Assembly (NCBI GenBank): GCA_963817135.1
Contig: CAWFNG010000001.1
Location: 372,001-436,000 of the forward strand
Direction: 5' to 3'
DNA: 64,000 bases
Source of the DNA: VAZQ01 sp963817135
GTDB lineage: Bacteria; Pseudomonadota; Alphaproteobacteria; Rhizobiales; Xanthobacteraceae
Position 1 is the first letter of the stretch, and each line of letters opens with the position of its first letter. A model generated the notes under the pieces. That model made no database searches and was not told where the DNA came from. It was given only the letters and a program-made list of their open reading frames with translations. Shown here one piece after another: positions 9,544 to 19,337 of the stretch. A program made the translations under genes and the position numbers.

Positions 9544-9651
9544 GTGCTTCCGATCATCCTCATGCTTCTCCTCTTGGTTGGCTTCTTCGGCCTGTTTGCC
9601 GGACTGGTGTTCTTTTCGGAGGGCGTGATCGAGCCCGAGTCGACATCGTGA
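9544..9651 (+). CDS. Small membrane peptide preceding kdpF (operon 1)
   Basis: 35 residues from GTG 9544 (in-frame ATG at 9562 is an alternative): one long hydrophobic helix (ILMLLLLVGFFGLFAGLVFF) with an acidic tail. It has the same position as the 27-residue peptide before the second kdpF, although the sequences are not alike. Possibly a small accessory subunit of the Kdp ATPase (inference). Too short for confident gene calling; support comes from hydrophobicity and the parallel layout. Confidence 0.45.
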   Translation: MLPIILMLLLLVGFFGLFAGLVFFSEGVIEPESTS

Positions 9652-9689
9652 GCCGGCCGCGGCGGCAACCGGCGAGCGAGGATCGGAAC

Positions 9690-9773
9690 ATGGCCCTGTA
9701 CGTGCTGTTGGCGATGGTCGTCGCTCTCGTCATCTACCTCTTCTACGCGGTGATTCATCCCGAAAAATTCTGA
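9690..9773 (+). CDS. kdpF: KdpF, potassium-transporting ATPase small subunit
   Basis: 27 residues, MALYVLLAMVVALVIYLFYA followed by VIHPEKF. One transmembrane helix ending in the family signature xxxPE(K/R)F. KdpF stabilises the KdpABC complex in the inner membrane. ATG 9690 has upstream AGGATCGGAAC, and kdpA follows after 18 bp. Confidence 0.85.
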   Translation: MALYVLLAMVVALVIYLFYAVIHPEKF

Positions 9774-9791
9774 TCGCCACCGAGGAATGCC

Positions 9792-11525
9792 ATGACATCG
9801 CAAGGCTGGCTGCAGATCGGATTGACGCTGCTGATAGGGCTCCTGATCAGCATTCCGGTGGGGCGCTATCTGGCCAGGGTGGTGACTGGGCGTAAGACAG
9901 CGTTCGATCGCCTGTTCGATCCAATCGACAATTTCATCTACTTGCTGATCGGGCGGCGGATCTGCGGCCAGGCGAATGGACTGGAAGGCCTATACGCTGC
10001 ACATGCTGGCGACGAACCTGGTCATGGCCTTGATCATTTTCCTGATCCTGGTGTTTCAGGATCGGCTGCCGCTCAATCCCCTGCATTTCGCCGGCATGGA
10101 GCCGGTGCTCGCCTTCAACACGGCGATCAGCTTCATCACCAACACGGACTGGCAGGCCTATGGCGGCGAGACGACGCTATCCAATCTTCAGTCAGATGGC
10201 GGCAATCACCTTCCCGATGTTCACCTCGGCCACGACTGGATTTGTCATCGCGATGGCGTTCATCCGCGCCTTCACGGTGAAGGACGGTGGCGCCGATCTC
10301 GGCAATTTCTACCGGGACTTTATCCGCTTCACCACGCGCGTGCTGATGCCTGCGTCGTTTGTGCTCGCGTTGCTGATGATTCAGCAAGGCGAGCCGCAGA
10401 CCCTCGCCGCCGGCGTCACCGCGCATACGGTGCAGGGGGCAGAGCAGACGATCGCGCTGGGGCCGGTGGCCTCGCTCGAGACCATCAAGCATCTGGGCAC
10501 CAATGGCGGCGGCTTCTTCAACGCCAACGCCGCCCATCCTTTTGAGAATCCGACCGCCTATCACCAACCTGGTGCAGACGCTGCTGATGATCGTGCTGCC
10601 CAGCTCGATCGTGCTCTGCTTCGGCGAGATGATCGGCAACCGCCGGCAAGCCTGGGTTCTGTACGGCGTCATGGGCGCGCTGCTGATCCTGTTCCTGCCG
10701 GTCATCATCGTGTCGGAACAGGCCGGCACGCCGCTGCTGGCGAAGGCGGGCATCGAGACGGCGGCCAGCTCGACCCAGCCCGGCGGCAACATGGAGGGCA
10801 AGGAAGTGCGTTTCGGCGTCGCCCAGAGCGCACTGTTCGCCGGCGTCACCACCAGCTTCACGACGGGCAGCGTGAACTCCATGCTGGACAGCTTCACGCC
10901 GCTCGGCGGCATGGGAGCCTTCGTCGGCATGATGCTGCAATGCATATTTGGCGGAAAGGGCGTCGGTTTCCTCGCTGCGCTGGTCTTCGGCATCATTGGC
11001 GTCTTCATCGCCGGCCTGATGGTCGGGCGGACGCCGGAGTTCCTGGGCAAGAAGATCGAGAAGCCGGAGATCGTCCTGGTCTCGCTCACGCTTCTGATCC
11101 ATCCCCTGGTCATCCTGGCATCCACCGGCTGGTCGGTGGTCGCGCCGTACGGCGTTGCCTCGATGAGCAATGCGGCGATGCACGGCTATTCCGAGGTGCT
11201 CTACGCCTTCACCACGTCGGCGGCCAACAACGGCTCCGCCTTCGCCGGACTGAATGGCAACACGCCTTGGTACAATTTCGCAACCGCCATCGTCATCCTG
11301 CTCGGCCGCTATCCGCCGATCATCTTCATGATGGCGGTGGCAGGATCGGTGGCGGCCAAACCCACCCTGCCGCTCACGGTGGGGACGTTGCGCACGGACA
11401 CGTTGAAGTTCGGAATGTTTTGGCTGGCGACCATCCTGGTGGTCGGGGCGCTGACGTTCTTTCCCGCTCTCGTGCTCGGTCCGGTCGCCGAGTTCTTCGC
11501 CATGAAGGCCGGTCTCCTCTTCTGA
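9792..11525 (+). pseudogene. kdpA: KdpA, potassium-binding subunit, operon 1, three frameshifts
   Basis: Full-length KdpA homology over about 577 codons, but in four segments. Frame changes at about 9960 (LLIG to MDWKAYTLHML), about 10190 (TTLSNL to SQMAAITFPMFTS) and 10559 (one extra T before ITNLVQTLLMI). KdpA forms the K+ channel-like part of the ATPase; selectivity loops are recognisable (NTAISFITNTDWQ, GTNGGGFFNANAAHP, GGNMEGKEVRFG, TTSAANNGSAFAG). All loops survive, so the breaks could be sequencing errors; three in one gene, against an intact second copy, also fit decay of a redundant gene. Confidence 0.8.
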
Positions 11526-11555
11526 GCAAAGCGCGCTGCCGCAGGAAAGCTCGAC

Positions 11556-13684
11556 ATGTCCCTGGAACAACTCGACACGGCGCCAGAACAGGACGTGACC
11601 CTGCGCAGGAAATTTCGTCGCCCGGAGGACCGCATCGCGGCCGGCAAGGCTCGGATCGAGGAGCCTTATGGGGCCGACCTGCTGTTGAGCGCGCTCATCG
11701 CTTCCTTGTGGAAATTCGATCCGCGGGTGCAGATCCGCAACCCCGTGATGTTCGTGGTCTGGCTCGGTGCGGTCGTGACTGCGGCTCTCACGGTGTATCC
11801 CGACCTGTTCGGGCCATCCGGCGCGTCGGCGGCCTACAACGCCGTGGTGACCATGATTCTCCTGTTGACCGTGTGGTTTGCGAACTTTGCCGAGGCGCTG
11901 GCGGAAGGGCGGGGCAAGGCGAAGGCCGCCTCGCTGCGGCGGACCAAGACGGAGTTGATGGCCAGACGAGTCCTGACCTCCGGCGAGATCGAGCAGGTGC
12001 CGGCGACGGACTTGCGCAAGGAAGATGTCGTCCGCGTGAGACAAGGGCGAGGTCATCCCGACCGACGGCGAGGTGATCGAGGGCGTGGCCTATGTGGACG
12101 AGTTGGCCATCACCGGCGAGTCCGCGCCCGTGATGAAGGAGCCGGGCACGGACATGTTCTCCTCGGTGACCGCGGGCACGCTGCTGATTTCCGATTACTC
12201 TGCTCGTCCGCGCCACCTCCAATCCCGGTGAAAGCTTCCTCGACCGCATGATCCATCTCGTGGAAGGCGCCAAGCGGCAGAAAACTCCGAACGAGATGGC
12301 CCTGACCGTATTGCTCGCCATATTGACGCTGATCTTCGTCATCGTGGTGGCTGCCATGGCGCCGGTTGCGGTCTACCTGCAGGCCCCGATCAACATCGCC
12401 GATCTGATCGCGCTCCTGGTCGCGCTCATTCCGACCACCATCGGCGCGCTCCTGTCCGCCATCGGCATCGCCGGCATCGATCGCACCTTTCGGTTCAATG
12501 TCATCGCCATGTCCGGCAAGGCCGTGGAGGCCGCAGGCGACGTGCACACACTGCTGCTCGACAAGACCGGCACGATCACCATGGGCAACCGGCAGGCGAC
12601 CGAATTTATTCCGCTCCGGGGTTGCAGCGCCAACGCTCTGGTGCAAGCCGCGTATCTCGCGTCCTATTTCGACTCGACGCCGGAGGGTCGCACGGTCGTC
12701 ACTTTCGCCTTAAAACTTGGTGCGAAGCGCGGCTCGATGCCGGATGGGGCGCGCCGCTTCGACTTCTCGGCGCAGACGCGCATGAGCGGCGCCGATCTGC
12801 CGGACCGGCAAATCATTCGCAAAGGGGCGATCAGCGCTGTGGCGCGTCACGTGGCCGACGTGTTTGACACGCCAGCGCCGCCGGACCTGCAGGAGGCCGC
12901 CGACAGAGTGGCCAGGAACGGGGCGACGCCGTTGGCCGTTGCAGTCGATGGCAAGGTCTTGGGCGTGATCGCATTGTCGGATGTTCCGAAGCCCGGCATC
13001 CGCGAGCGCATCGGGCAACTGCGCGACATGGGAATCCGCACCGTCATGGTGACGGGCGACAATCCGGTCACTGCCGGGGCGATCGCCGCGCAAGCCGGAG
13101 TCGACGAATTCGTGGCGGAGGCGAAGCCGGAGGAAAAGCTGCGTCTGATCCGACGCGAGCAAGCCGAGGGCCGGTTGGTGGCGATGACCGGCGACGGCAC
13201 CAACGATGCTCCGGCGCTCGCGCAAGCGGACGTCGGCGTGGCCATGCATTCGGGCACCAATGCGGCCAAGGAAGCCGCGAACCTGATCGATCTCGATTCC
13301 GACCCGACCAAGCTGATCGACCTCGTGGCCATCGGCAAGCAGATGCTGATCACGCGCGGAGCCCTGACGACCTTTTCCATCGCCAATGATGTGGCCAAGT
13401 ACTTCGCCATCATACCGGCCATGTTCATCATCGCGCTGCCGGGGCTTTCGGCGTTGAACGTCATGGGGCTTTCGACGCCGCACAGCGCAGTGCTCTCGGC
13501 GCTGATCTTCAACGCCCTGATCATTCCTGCGTTGATTCCGCTGGCGTTGCGCGGCGTCCGCTTCCGGCCGACGAGCGCGGAAGACACGTTCTACCGAAAC
13601 CTGGTCGTTTATGGCGCCGGGGGGCTGATCGCGCCTTTCATCGGCATCAAGGTGATCGACCTCTTATTGTCGGCACTGGTCTAG
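11556..13684 (+). pseudogene. kdpB: KdpB, P-type ATPase catalytic subunit, operon 1, two frameshifts
   Basis: About 708 codons after repair. Phosphorylation motif DKTGTIT (Asp in LLLDKTGTITMGNRQ), TGES loop (ITGESAPVMKEPG) and hinge GDGTNDAPALAQADVGVAM are present. Extra bases at about 12043 (in front of GEVIPTDGEVIEG) and about 12200 (between TLLISDY and LLVRATSNPGESF) break the frame. KdpB hydrolyses ATP to power K+ entry through KdpA. It begins 30 bp after kdpA and is followed 11 bp later by kdpC. N-terminal sequence differs from the second KdpB, so this is not a recent duplicate. Confidence 0.8.
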
Positions 13685-13695
13685 AGGACTGCGAC

Positions 13696-14316
13696 ATGCG
13701 TGACATCATGATGAGTGCGCTGCGTGCTTCCCTGGTTACCTGGGTGCTGTGCGGCATCGCCTATCCGCTGGCGCTGACCGGACTAGGGCAGTGGCTGATG
13801 CCGGTCCAGGCGAACGGCAGCCTGGAAAGGAACCCGGATGGCGCCGTCATCGGCTCGCGACTGATCGGGCAGCACTGGAATGGCCCGGAATGGTTTCACG
13901 GCCGCCCCTCGGCGACCACCGATACCGATCCGAACGATCCGACCAAGACCGTGCCGGCCCCCTACAATGCGGCAAGCTCCGGCGCCTCGAACCTGGGCCC
14001 GACCAGCAAAGAGCTGGCCGAGCGTTTGTCTGTGGATCGCAAAGCGCTGGACGAGACGCAACCGGAGCTCGCGGGTGCAAAGCTGCCGGCCGACATGCTG
14101 ACGACGTCGGCCTCGGGCCTCGATCCGGACATCAGTCCCGCCAACGCGGCGCTGCAGGTGGCTCGGGTGGCGCATGCGCGCGGAGTTCCGGCGGCGGAAA
14201 TCGACGCCTTGCTGGAGCAGCACATCACCGGCCGCAGCCTCGGCATCTTCGGTGAGCCGCGCGTAAATGTACTGGCTCTGAATTTGGCGCTCCAGCGCGC
14301 CTATCCAACACAGTAG
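13696..14316 (+). CDS. kdpC: KdpC, potassium-transporting ATPase subunit C, operon 1
   Basis: 206 residues: one N-terminal transmembrane helix, then the periplasmic domain with WFHGRPSATTDTDPNDP, TVPAPYNAASSGASNLGPT, TTSASGLDPDISPANAALQV and the terminal FGEPRVNVLALNLAL. KdpC is an auxiliary subunit that increases ATP affinity of KdpB. It is the only large subunit of this operon with an unbroken frame. Confidence 0.92.
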   Translation: MRDIMMSALRASLVTWVLCGIAYPLALTGLGQWLMPVQANGSLERNPDGAVIGSRLIGQHWNGPEWFHGRPSATTDTDPNDPTKTVPAPYNAASSGASNLGPTSKELAERLSVDRKALDETQPELAGAKLPADMLTTSASGLDPDISPANAALQVARVAHARGVPAAEIDALLEQHITGRSLGIFGEPRVNVLALNLALQRAYPTQ

Positions 14317-14384
14317 CGTCTCCATGGCTCGACCGCAAAATCCGCAATTGCAAAGTATGATGGATGCCGTTCGCAGCTTGGCAT

Positions 14385-14510
14385 CCTGATGCTGGGCTGC
14401 TGACCGGGATGGAGACCGACCTCAGGTTGGTTAAGAAGCGTCGTGTCGCCATCAGCTGCGGGAATCATCGTGCCCTTCGCTTGCGGGTGTGCGCTCGGAA
14501 CCTCCGCACA
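14385..14510 (+). pseudogene. Cation:proton antiporter remnant
   Basis: Reads LLTGMETDLRLVKKRRVAIS, then in the next frame AAGIIVPFACGCALGTS. Both pieces match the stretch LLTGMETDLKLVK...AAGIVVPFVCGFTLG of the Kef-type antiporter at 4689-6978. Everything before and after is lost. It sits between kdpC and the KdpD-USP gene and shows that a second antiporter gene once occupied this locus. Confidence 0.6.
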
Positions 14511-14533
14511 CGAAATCATCGGGTGGCAAGATT

Positions 14534-15595
14534 ATGCCTAAGGTCTGTGAAGCGCAGCCCGGCCGCCTGAAAATCTTTCTGGGCGCTGCCCCTGGTGTTG
14601 GAAAAACCTATGCGATGCTGCGGGAGGCGCAATCAAGACGCCAGAACGGCGTCGATGTCGTGATAGGTCTAATTGAGACGCACGGGCGGCAGGATACCGA
14701 GGAACTGCTTCGCGGGATTGAGGTAATCCCACGCAAACGTATCGAGTACAAGGGGCGTGTGTTTGAGGAATTGGATGTCGATGCTGTTCGCGAACGACGA
14801 CCGGGTCTCGTCATTGTCGACGAGCTGGCACATAGCAACGTACCAGGAAGTCGAAATGACAAGCGCTATATTGATGTGCAGGAGCTTATCGCAGCAGGCA
14901 TCGATGTCTTCACCACATTGAATGTCCATCACATCGAAAGTCTCACTGATGTCGTCGCCAAGATCCTATGGACCGTGGTACGCGAGACTGTCCCCGACAG
15001 CATGCTTGATTTGGCCGACGAGATCGAAATCGTCGATTTATCTCCCGCCGGTCTGATTGAGAGACTCAAAGAAGGAAAAGTCGACCTGGCATGGCATCCG
15101 GGTCTCCGAACCCACAGCTTTTTCTCGGAACGCAATCTCACCGGTTTGCGTGAACTCGCGCTTCAACACGGGAAAAAGCCGCCAACGCGGCGGGTTCTTG
15201 TCGCATTCGATGGCTCGCCGAGCGCATTTCGCGCTGTCCAGCATGTCATCTCCGTGGCCAGGGCTGGTCATCGGGGCACCGTCTTGCTGCTGAACGTTCA
15301 GGCTCCAGCAGCGCATGGTGCATACGAGAGCGCCGATTTAGACGCGGAGGCTCGGGCAGCAGGAGAGGCCATCCTCGGCAAGGCTTCGCGGTTGCTCGAA
15401 GCGCAGCATATCCCTTATCGATGCGAGGTCCTTGCCGGCAGACCGCCGCAGGTGATCGCCGCCGCCGTCGATCGACACCAAATCGATCTCATCGTGATGG
15501 GGTCAACTGGCATCGGAATGGCGGGCCTTTTGTTGGGATCGGTAGCCATGGCCGTGGCTCAAAAATCCAAAGTCCCGGTCACACTTGTTAGGTGA
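14534..15595 (+). CDS. Kinase-less KdpD N-terminal domain fused to a universal stress domain
   Basis: 353 residues from ATG 14534 (GGGTGG upstream; the earlier in-frame start would overlap the antiporter remnant). Residues about 9-215 are the KdpD sensor domain: Walker A LGAAPGVGKTYAML, ETHGRQDTEELLRG, and LVIVDELAHSNVPGSRNDKR. Residues about 220-353 form a UspA fold with GSTGIGMAGLLLGSVAMAV. The transmembrane, GAF and histidine-kinase parts of KdpD are absent. Short KdpD forms are known in other bacteria. Here it may modulate KdpD or KdpE from the second operon (inference). Confidence 0.88.
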   Translation: MPKVCEAQPGRLKIFLGAAPGVGKTYAMLREAQSRRQNGVDVVIGLIETHGRQDTEELLRGIEVIPRKRIEYKGRVFEELDVDAVRERRPGLVIVDELAHSNVPGSRNDKRYIDVQELIAAGIDVFTTLNVHHIESLTDVVAKILWTVVRETVPDSMLDLADEIEIVDLSPAGLIERLKEGKVDLAWHPGLRTHSFFSERNLTGLRELALQHGKKPPTRRVLVAFDGSPSAFRAVQHVISVARAGHRGTVLLLNVQAPAAHGAYESADLDAEARAAGEAILGKASRLLEAQHIPYRCEVLAGRPPQVIAAAVDRHQIDLIVMGSTGIGMAGLLLGSVAMAVAQKSKVPVTLVR

Positions 15596-15632
15596 ATTTC
15601 GGAGCTATAGCCGGACCTTCGAGGCGCGAACT

Positions 15633-15974
15633 CTAAAGCGCTGCGATGTCGGTCTCGCCCGTGCGAATACGCACAACGCTGTCGATGCCAAGAACAAAGA
15701 TTTTCCCGTCCCCGATCTCACCGGTCCTTGCTGCCTTGGTGATGGTCTCGATCGTCTCTTCGACCAGGTCGCTTGGCACCGCCACCTCGATCTTGACCTT
15801 GGGCACGAAGTTGATCGCGTATTCGGTACCCCGATAAGATCTTCGCGTGTGCCCCTTCTGACGCCCGTATCCTTTGACCTCGCTGACGGTCATGCCCTGG
15901 ACCCCAATTTTCGTGAGAGCGTCGCGGACTTCGTCGAGCTTGAAGGGCTTTATAATCGCGATGATGATTTTCAT
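15633..15974 (-). CDS. glnB: Nitrogen regulatory protein PII
   Basis: 113 residues, MKIIIAIIKPFKLDEVRDAL to RIRTGETDIAAL. PII trimers sense 2-oxoglutarate and ATP/ADP and control AmtB, NtrB and adenylyltransferase. The T-loop reads KGHTRRSYRGTEYAINF: the uridylylatable Tyr is kept (RGTEY), but the loop has one residue more than E. coli GlnB (GHTELYRGAEY). amtB is 3.4 kb away on the other strand, so the usual glnK-amtB pairing is split. GlnB and GlnK cannot be told apart here. Confidence 0.92.
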   Translation of the reverse strand: MKIIIAIIKPFKLDEVRDALTKIGVQGMTVSEVKGYGRQKGHTRRSYRGTEYAINFVPKVKIEVAVPSDLVEETIETITKAARTGEIGDGKIFVLGIDSVVRIRTGETDIAAL

Positions 15975-16390
15975 GAGTTTAATCCCCTTTAAGCCGCCAA
16001 GCGTGGGAATAAAAAGACCCGAGGAGACGGCCATGATCTTGGCCGTTTTCGCGGTTTTGGTTCTTCAGCGAACGCCAGTCTTTATGACATTCCTATAAGT
16101 TTTGTCGACTGCCGCTCGTGACTGGTAGCGAGCAAGACCACTGTGGAATTATCGAGTTTTTGGACTTTCTGATGTGCGGCTAAGCACAGAGTCCAAATGA
16201 GTCTTGAAGAATCGTGTGCTCTGAAAGTCACAACGAAAAGTTTATAGATCGAACATGCACGGGTTCGGCTAAAAAAAGGTCACTTGCTCACATCGGCGGC
16301 TTGTTCATGTTCCTTAACGTATGCTTACTTGCTGGAGAGCCAACGAACTCACGACTGCACGAGAAAAAGTTTCGCAGTCGAGTTGATCGC
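15975..16390. other. Intergenic region between divergent PII and porin genes
   Basis: About 415 bp with no recognised gene. It carries the two upstream blocks of the conserved motif (16080-16098). No further structure was recognised. Confidence 0.5.
16080..16098 (+). promoter_or_regulatory. Partial three-block motif, copy j
   Basis: CTTTAT (16080-16085) and TTCCTAT (16090-16096) with the standard 11-bp phase; this stretch is nearly identical to copy d of kdp operon 2. The GAATTC block is missing at the expected place (only CTCG is recognisable nearby). Orientation points to the porin gene, not to PII. Confidence 0.4.
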
Positions 16391-18014
16391 GTGGGGGCAG
16401 CCAAGAAGAGAATCGTGTTTGCAGGCGTATTGATTGTACTGTACTCGCGTCGAACGCAACCATGGCTGATCCGTTGTACCCCTGGTGGGTCACTCTGCCT
16501 TATCCGAAGGACTGGGACCGACGCATCGGTTATGATTTCTGGACCCGGCTCGTCAATTATTATGCGCTGGAATGGGGACACAGCGAGGCGCCACCGGATC
16601 CGACGGCTCCCCCGGGCCGCCGGTCTGGCTGGACGCCGGCACCGCAGACCACGCCGCCAATGCCGTTCACGGAGTGGCCGTATGGCGGCGCCACGGCAAT
16701 CGGCGTAACCCGGCCGAATTCTGTCGATAGTCCGCTGATGGCGGCTCTGGCAAACACCGCCGCCGGCAAGGCGCTCAACGACGCCCACATCCAGATCTAC
16801 GGCTGGGTCAACGCCGGCGGCAATGTCAGCACGAACACCGTCAAGCCCGGCGGCAACTGGCCGGCGGCCTATATGTATACGCCGGAAGGGTGCAGCTCGA
16901 TCAGGCCGTGATCTACATCGAGCGCTTGCCCGATACCGTGCAGAAGGATCACGTCGACTGGGGTTTCCGGATCTCCGGCCTCTATGGCGAGAACTACCGC
17001 TACACCACCGCCTACGGGCTGGCGAGCTATCAGCTGCTCAACCACAACCTGACCAAGGGCTACGACTTCCCGATGCTCTATGGGGAGCTTTACCTGCCGT
17101 GGTTCGCGGAAGGACTTCTACTGCGCTTCGGCCGCTTCATCTCGCTGCCGGACATCGAGGCTCAGCTCGCTCCCAACAACTACATGTACTCGCACTCGAT
17201 GGCGTACAGTTTCGACAACTATACCAACACCGGCTTGCAGGGCACACTGGCGCTGACCAAGAACTGGTTCGTGCAGCTGGGCGTCACCGTCGGCACCGAA
17301 GCGATGCCGTGGCACGTGGGCCAGAAGATAGCCAATCCGTTCCCCAATCCGGTGTTCCCGGAGACCTCGATGCTTGTCGATCCCGGCGCCAAGCCGTCGG
17401 TGACGGGGTGCATTCGCTATCAGACCGACACCGCCTATGACGCCGTTTATGTCTGTGCGGATGCCATCAACAGAGGCAACTGGGGCTATAACAATCTGCA
17501 ATGGTACGGATTCACCTGGTACCACAAATTCAATGAGAAATGGCACCTTTCGTTCGAGGCTTACACCCTCAGTCAGAAGGATGTGCTCAATATAACCGAC
17601 CCCCTGTTGATCATCGCCAATGGCGGTTATCCGTTTGCTCCGCCGCGCATCCAGTTCAACGCGCCGAACTTCGCGCACTGCAGCGACCCCAATGCGGTCA
17701 CATGCACCGCACGAGTGGTCACCGCTCTTGCCTATTTGAACTACAAGTTCACGCCGTTGGACAATCTATCGCTGCGCATGGAGTACTATCATGACGAGGA
17801 GGGCCAGCGCACCGGCGTTGCCACGCGTTATTCCGAGTTCGGGCTCGGCTGGCAGCACTGGTTCTCGCCGCAGGTCGAGATGCGTCCGGAAGTGACGTAT
17901 TACAAGTCCTACAATGCGCCGGCGTTCAACGGCAATTTCAACGCTGAGATCCCGATTGCTCCCAACAAGTCCTACATGTGGCTGTTTGCGGCGGACGTGA
18001 TCTGGCATTTCTGA
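16391..18014 (+). pseudogene. Outer-membrane beta-barrel porin, two frameshifts
   Basis: A signal peptide begins at GTG 16391 (AKKRIVFAGVLIVLY) and shifts frame at about 16441 into LASNATMADPLYPWW. The mature part runs in one frame to about 16889, where a base is missing in GGAAGGGTGC; the rest (QLDQAVIYIERLPDTVQ to the terminal MWLFAADVIWHF) is intact. Alternating aromatic strands and the terminal Phe are typical of barrel proteins; length (about 540 residues) and style suit the large OprB/BBP2-like class. Probable role: passive entry of small solutes. The family name is a judgement from pattern only. Confidence 0.65.
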
Positions 18015-18074
18015 TCGATGGACAACTGACAGTAGGCGCGTGACTGCAGGTATGGGGAAATAGGGGTTGTGGCC

Positions 18075-18830
18075 ATGAAAAGAGTAATCGCTGCGAGCAT
18101 CGCGATCGCTGCCCTTATCCAGGGCTCGGCGATGGCCGCTGACATGTCGGTGTTCAAAAACAAACCCGCCAAGGAGCCACCCTTCGTCGTCTACAACTGG
18201 AGCGGCCTCTACATCGGCGTGCAGGGAGGTGTCGGCTGGGGTCCGGCCAACCAGACCGATTTCACCGGGTTCAGCAGCGGCACCTATACGGACACCGGCG
18301 GGGTGATCGGTGCCACATTGGGTTACAATGCACAGTTCGGCTATGCCGTGCTCGGCCTTGAAGCCGACTGGTCCTATTCCTGGGCCAAGGGCAGTACCAC
18401 CGGCACGGACCCGGTATTTGGCCAGTGCGGCGGTGCGATACCGCGCTGCGAATCCAGGCTTAACTCTCCTGCCACCTTTCGTGCCCGCGTGGGCGCTGCG
18501 ATGGACAATGTCATGCCTTATGTGACCGGCGGGCTTGCCGTCGGGTCCCTGTACGGCCAGGAGGGCGATATCCCAATCAACGGCCGTGCCGCGGGCCTGG
18601 GCTTGCCTGCCGCGGGCTTGGGCTCGACCAGCGTCAGAGGCTGGACCGCGGGCGTCGGCATAGAGGCGATGTTCGGCCCGCACTGGTCGGCCAAGATGGA
18701 ATATCTTTATGCTGACTTCGGCAACCGCGCGGTTTTCGACGGCAATGTTGGCGGGGTGATTGTACCGGAGCACATCAAGTTCACCGCCAATATCTTGCGG
18801 GTCGGCGTGAACTATCGTTTCGGTTATTGA
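18075..18830 (+). CDS. Omp25/RopB-like outer-membrane beta-barrel protein
   Basis: 251 residues from ATG 18075 (AGGGG 8 bp upstream; a GTG at 18069 is less likely). Signal peptide MKRVIAASIAIAALIQGSAMAADMS, then the family features NWSGLYIGVQGGVGWG, GYNAQFGYAVLGLEADWSYS, and the end NILRVGVNYRFGY with terminal aromatic. These proteins are abundant small barrels of Hyphomicrobiales involved in envelope integrity. Lies 60 bp after the porin gene and may be cotranscribed. Confidence 0.85.
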   Translation: MKRVIAASIAIAALIQGSAMAADMSVFKNKPAKEPPFVVYNWSGLYIGVQGGVGWGPANQTDFTGFSSGTYTDTGGVIGATLGYNAQFGYAVLGLEADWSYSWAKGSTTGTDPVFGQCGGAIPRCESRLNSPATFRARVGAAMDNVMPYVTGGLAVGSLYGQEGDIPINGRAAGLGLPAAGLGSTSVRGWTAGVGIEAMFGPHWSAKMEYLYADFGNRAVFDGNVGGVIVPEHIKFTANILRVGVNYRFGY

Positions 18831-18891
18831 TCCTCACAGCAGGGCGCGAGGCATAGGAGCCACAAGTGCTCAACGCCGAAAGGGACAACCC

Positions 18892-18993
18892 TCATCGTCG
18901 GGTAGGTTTTCTTTTCAGTTGAATGCGTTTGTCTATCTCTGTCCACACGCAAAGGGCGGCTAGGACAGCGAGCAGTATCAGATCGATGCGCAC
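18892..18993 (-). CDS. Small membrane peptide under a three-block motif
   Basis: 33 residues from GTG 18993, with AAGGAG six bases upstream: one hydrophobic helix (IDLILLAVLAALCVW) then a basic tail (DKRIQLKRKPTRR). The three-block motif copy c lies 98 bp upstream and points to it. No family recognised. Small size makes the call tentative; the good ribosome site and upstream motif support it. Confidence 0.4.
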   Translation of the reverse strand: MRIDLILLAVLAALCVWTEIDKRIQLKRKPTRR

Positions 18994-19337
18994 GATAGCT
19001 GCTCCTTCATGATGTAGCAGCGAACGGTTGCGTGCTGCCGTTATCGTGAATCAAGTCGATCCTCCCATTGATATGCCCGTGAATGCATAGGAATTCGAGA
19101 CGGAAACCGGCTATTTCTCATAATGGTAGTATAAAAAATTTTGCAACTTGCTCATTTAAGCAGCACTCATCGCACATTTTTGCTGCAGTCGCCCACACAT
19201 CTGCGCTTTATAGCCAAGCAGAATGTCCTCTTTCCGAAATGACTTGTGCCATCGTGGCCGCTGGCATGGGACTTGAATTTGAACCAGCGATACTCGCCGG
19301 GCGTGCTGGCGGTAAAACAGGACTGTCAAATCATCCC
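18994..19337. other. Region between the small peptide gene and amtB
   Basis: Contains three-block motif copy c. The amtB frame is open through most of it, so amtB could start as early as 19083, 19239 or 19266, but no good ribosome site distinguishes these. Confidence 0.4.
19087..19137 (-). promoter_or_regulatory. Three-block motif, copy c
   Basis: Minus-strand order: TTTTAT (19136-19131), CATTAT (19125-19120), 23 bp, GAATTCCTAT (19096-19087). It points to the small peptide gene at 18993, but could also serve amtB on the other side. Confidence 0.6.
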
